Shown here in pieces: positions 48,963 through 49,223 of a DNA stretch of 49,223 bases. Location of the stretch: contig JAHEYZ010000004.1 in assembly GCA_023251295.1 (NCBI GenBank), forward strand, positions 1 to 49,223, read 5' to 3'. How positions within the stretch are numbered: position 1 is the stretch's first letter; every line of letters starts with the position of its first letter. Below the pieces are notes generated by a model that was given only the letters and a program-made list of their open reading frames with translations, was not told the origin of the DNA and made no database searches. Source of the stretch: Nitrosotalea sp. (GTDB lineage: Archaea; Thermoproteota; Nitrososphaeria; Nitrososphaerales; Nitrosopumilaceae). The position numbers and the translations under genes were made by a program.

Positions 48963-49223
48963 CTCAGCCTCAATTTAGGTAATAAAGTCTCTGATCCAAA
49001 CTAGGAATATGAATGTCATAATTCAAGTTCGAATCTGTTGAGATTAGTGACTATTTTGTTCAATTTATGTTTCCAAATAGAATTTGCATTTTATCAGTGG
49101 AATATTGATGTGTTGCAATCATTACTCAAGTCCAAACTGTTTAACAATAATTAAAACACGATCTAATCTAAGATAATTTTCTCTAGATTGGAAGGACGTA
49201 TTCTACAAAATCCTTTGATTGGT

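Noticed and set aside
49027-49035. GTTCGAATC, resembling a tRNA T-loop, about 750 bp from the recombinase remnant (possible att/tRNA fragment)
   Set aside because: Flanking bases do not form a 5-bp T-stem and there is no acceptor or anticodon arm; likely chance.
1-49223. CRISPR arrays, IS elements, rRNA genes, toxin-antitoxin or defence islands
   Set aside because: Looked for regularly spaced repeats, transposase motifs and defence-associated domains; only the recombinase remnant near 48 kb was found.

Overview
The window is AT-rich chromosomal DNA from an ammonia-oxidising archaeon of the Nitrososphaerota (Thaumarchaeota) type. This lineage call is an inference from gene content: PEFG-tailed plastocyanin, CobY, Trm56, TFE, NAC, S19e/S27e/L44e and a B12-dependent RNR. 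Most of the window is compact core genome. It includes a copper-protein/secreted-protein block (1-6.3 kb), thiolase plus DUF35, class II ribonucleotide reductase, tRNA-Gly, RNA-processing and ribosomal genes, a riboflavin operon, TFE/Trm56/HflX/PhoU, UbiD, heme O synthase, Asd, a late cobalamin operon, adenine deaminase, thermosome and GuaA. The observations I consider most worth follow-up are: (1) a 699-aa protein directly upstream of nrdJ that reads as HTH + ATP-cone + cysteine-less NrdD-like domain + Zn ribbon without a glycyl-radical tail, with a perfect GTCAAT-AAA-ATTGAC palindrome in the nrdJ upstream region; (2) a candidate small structured RNA just downstream of nrdJ; (3) a CobQ-like protein that lacks the glutamine amidotransferase half inside the cobalamin operon; (4) an amidohydrolase embedded in the riboflavin operon that could supply a missing archaeal step; (5) a frameshifted tyrosine-recombinase remnant with a small downstream ORF; (6) a tandem tryptophan-rich ~45-aa repeat with an 89-bp perfect DNA repeat. 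No CRISPR array, IS element or rRNA was seen. All family calls are by eye from the sequence; no searches were run.
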